Shown here piece after piece: positions 63,034 to 64,000 of a DNA stretch of 64,000 nt (its first letter is position 1; every line of letters begins with the position of its first letter). The stretch is from Immersiella caudata (Eukaryota; Ascomycota; Sordariomycetes; Sordariales; Lasiosphaeriaceae): positions 3,596,001-3,660,000 of the forward strand of contig JAULSU010000007.1 in assembly GCA_030512335.1 (NCBI GenBank), read 5' to 3'. A program made the position numbers and the translations under genes. The notes below the pieces were generated by a model that ran no database searches, was not told the DNA's origin, and saw only the letters and a list, made by a program, of their open reading frames with translations.

Positions 63034-64000
63034 ATGCACTCACCAAGAATCGGATGTGACGTCTGTCCCGTAGGCAGAAGGATCAGATTTGGCTGTTGAT
63101 AGAAGTCTACAAGCTACTAATTATCCTCCCGGTGCCAACACCCGCCCTCTAATTCCACCAGCTCCTTACCTCTTGCACTAGTCAGACGGTCAGAGCCCAG
63201 AACATGCAGCCACACCCTTTCAGTTTATCAGAAACCCATACACCGCAGGCTTGCTCATAATATATACATTGTGTCATAATACTCCATGTAAGTGGCGGGT
63301 CTGCTGCCTTGTCGCCAGTGAACTGGATCCACGGCATGAGGAGCTTGTGCGCCTAGCCCCGATGTCAAATACGTCAAAGACGAACGCCATTTAGAGAGTT
63401 GCAGAGAGTATGTATACGCGGAGCCAAGCAAGATAAAGATTTTGGCCAAGCTGGGGGCGGGGGTTTGGAGGGGAAGTTGCGCATCTTGTACGACCAGTTG
63501 TGACGCTGGCAGCTCCCGGAAAAAAGGAACCGGCTTTTGGAGGTCAACCAGCCACAACGGACGTTTGCTTATCGTCTTACCTAGGTGCCTAGAGAGCTGG
63601 ATCAACAATCAAACGGTGATTGGGTTTAGAGATAACCAAGACTAATTTTTTTTTGGCGGATGAGTAAGGTAACTACTGGCTGGAGGTTTATTGAACAGTA
63701 GGGACTGAGTTGCAGAAATCCATTGGGATGGTTTCGGCTTCACTCGACAAAGCTAGTTGGCACTAAAGTAGAAACTTGAACATCAAATTCAATTTCCAAT
63801 TTCCTTACAACTCTAGACGCTTTGTCAACACTCCAGCATTCCAACTTTGCTTGTTGGTATATTTTGTTTGTTTGTGTCCCGACCCTGCGAACTGCACTAA
63901 CGCGCCCAACCCTCCGCATCATTTCAGACCAACGGGCGCCTCATGGGGTACCGTTCTGGCGCTGATAGAAGGGTTCTCGGGCGCTTGGCAGGGCTGTCGC
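63034..64000. other. Intergenic to window end
   Basis: 967 bp with no supported gene. It holds the 3' UTR of the Rei1-like gene and AT-richer DNA; a TACCTAGGTG motif lies near 63579. A gene may start beyond the edge. Confidence 0.5.

Overview
The window is nuclear DNA of a filamentous ascomycete (Pezizomycotina, most probably a sordariomycete). Reasons: GC-rich coding DNA; 46-100 bp introns with GTAAGT/GTGAGT-type donors and CTAAC/CTGAC-like branch sites; monocistronic genes on both strands; an intron-containing tRNA-Lys; and fungus-specific proteins (PalA, Ace2/Swi5-type C2H2 factor, GH93-like secreted hydrolase, SYLF/Ysc84 protein). I see no bacterial, viral, CRISPR or intact transposon signal. 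Species cannot be fixed from the sequence.

Layout. 1-20 kb is mostly housekeeping and regulatory: a DUF4470 protein cut by the left edge, an Ace2/Swi5-like cell-cycle factor, tRNA-Lys(CUU), a secreted GH93-like arabinanase, a large basic protein of unknown function, flotillin, a conserved PPxY protein and PalA/Rim20 of the alkaline-pH pathway. 20-24.2 kb is a gene desert ending at a lone cytochrome P450. 25.9-34.9 kb is a decayed stretch: ankyrin-like relic, alcohol dehydrogenase pseudogene with an internal deletion, C-terminal scrap of a GMC oxidoreductase and a long inverted repeat. Only two small intact genes survive there, a PLDc_N membrane protein and a secreted Cys-rich protein. 35-46.4 kb carries secreted and accessory enzymes: alpha/beta hydrolase, type-B carboxylesterase, HxxxD acyltransferase, vacuolar iron transporter, a broken small secreted Cys-rich gene and an intracellular GH13 alpha-amylase. 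46.7-63 kb holds a C2H2 factor interrupted by an in-frame TGA, an OTT_1508-type deaminase, a 51-residue protein, a GT31-like glycosyltransferase, a SYLF protein, a membrane alpha/beta hydrolase, a multipass membrane protein and a Rei1-like zinc-finger protein.

How the genes relate. There is no convincing biosynthetic cluster. The P450, acyltransferase and esterases are too far apart and lack a backbone synthase. Several genes fit a plant- or polymer-degrading lifestyle (GH93, secreted esterases, Cys-rich secreted proteins). PalA, flotillin and the SYLF protein all act at endosome or plasma-membrane surfaces, but nothing in the DNA links them beyond proximity. The clearest unexplained signals are the in-frame TGA in the C2H2 gene, the relic-rich 26-35 kb interval, the long hairpin at 34.3 kb, three identical telobox 12-mers, and a deaminase-family gene divergent from the interrupted transcription factor.
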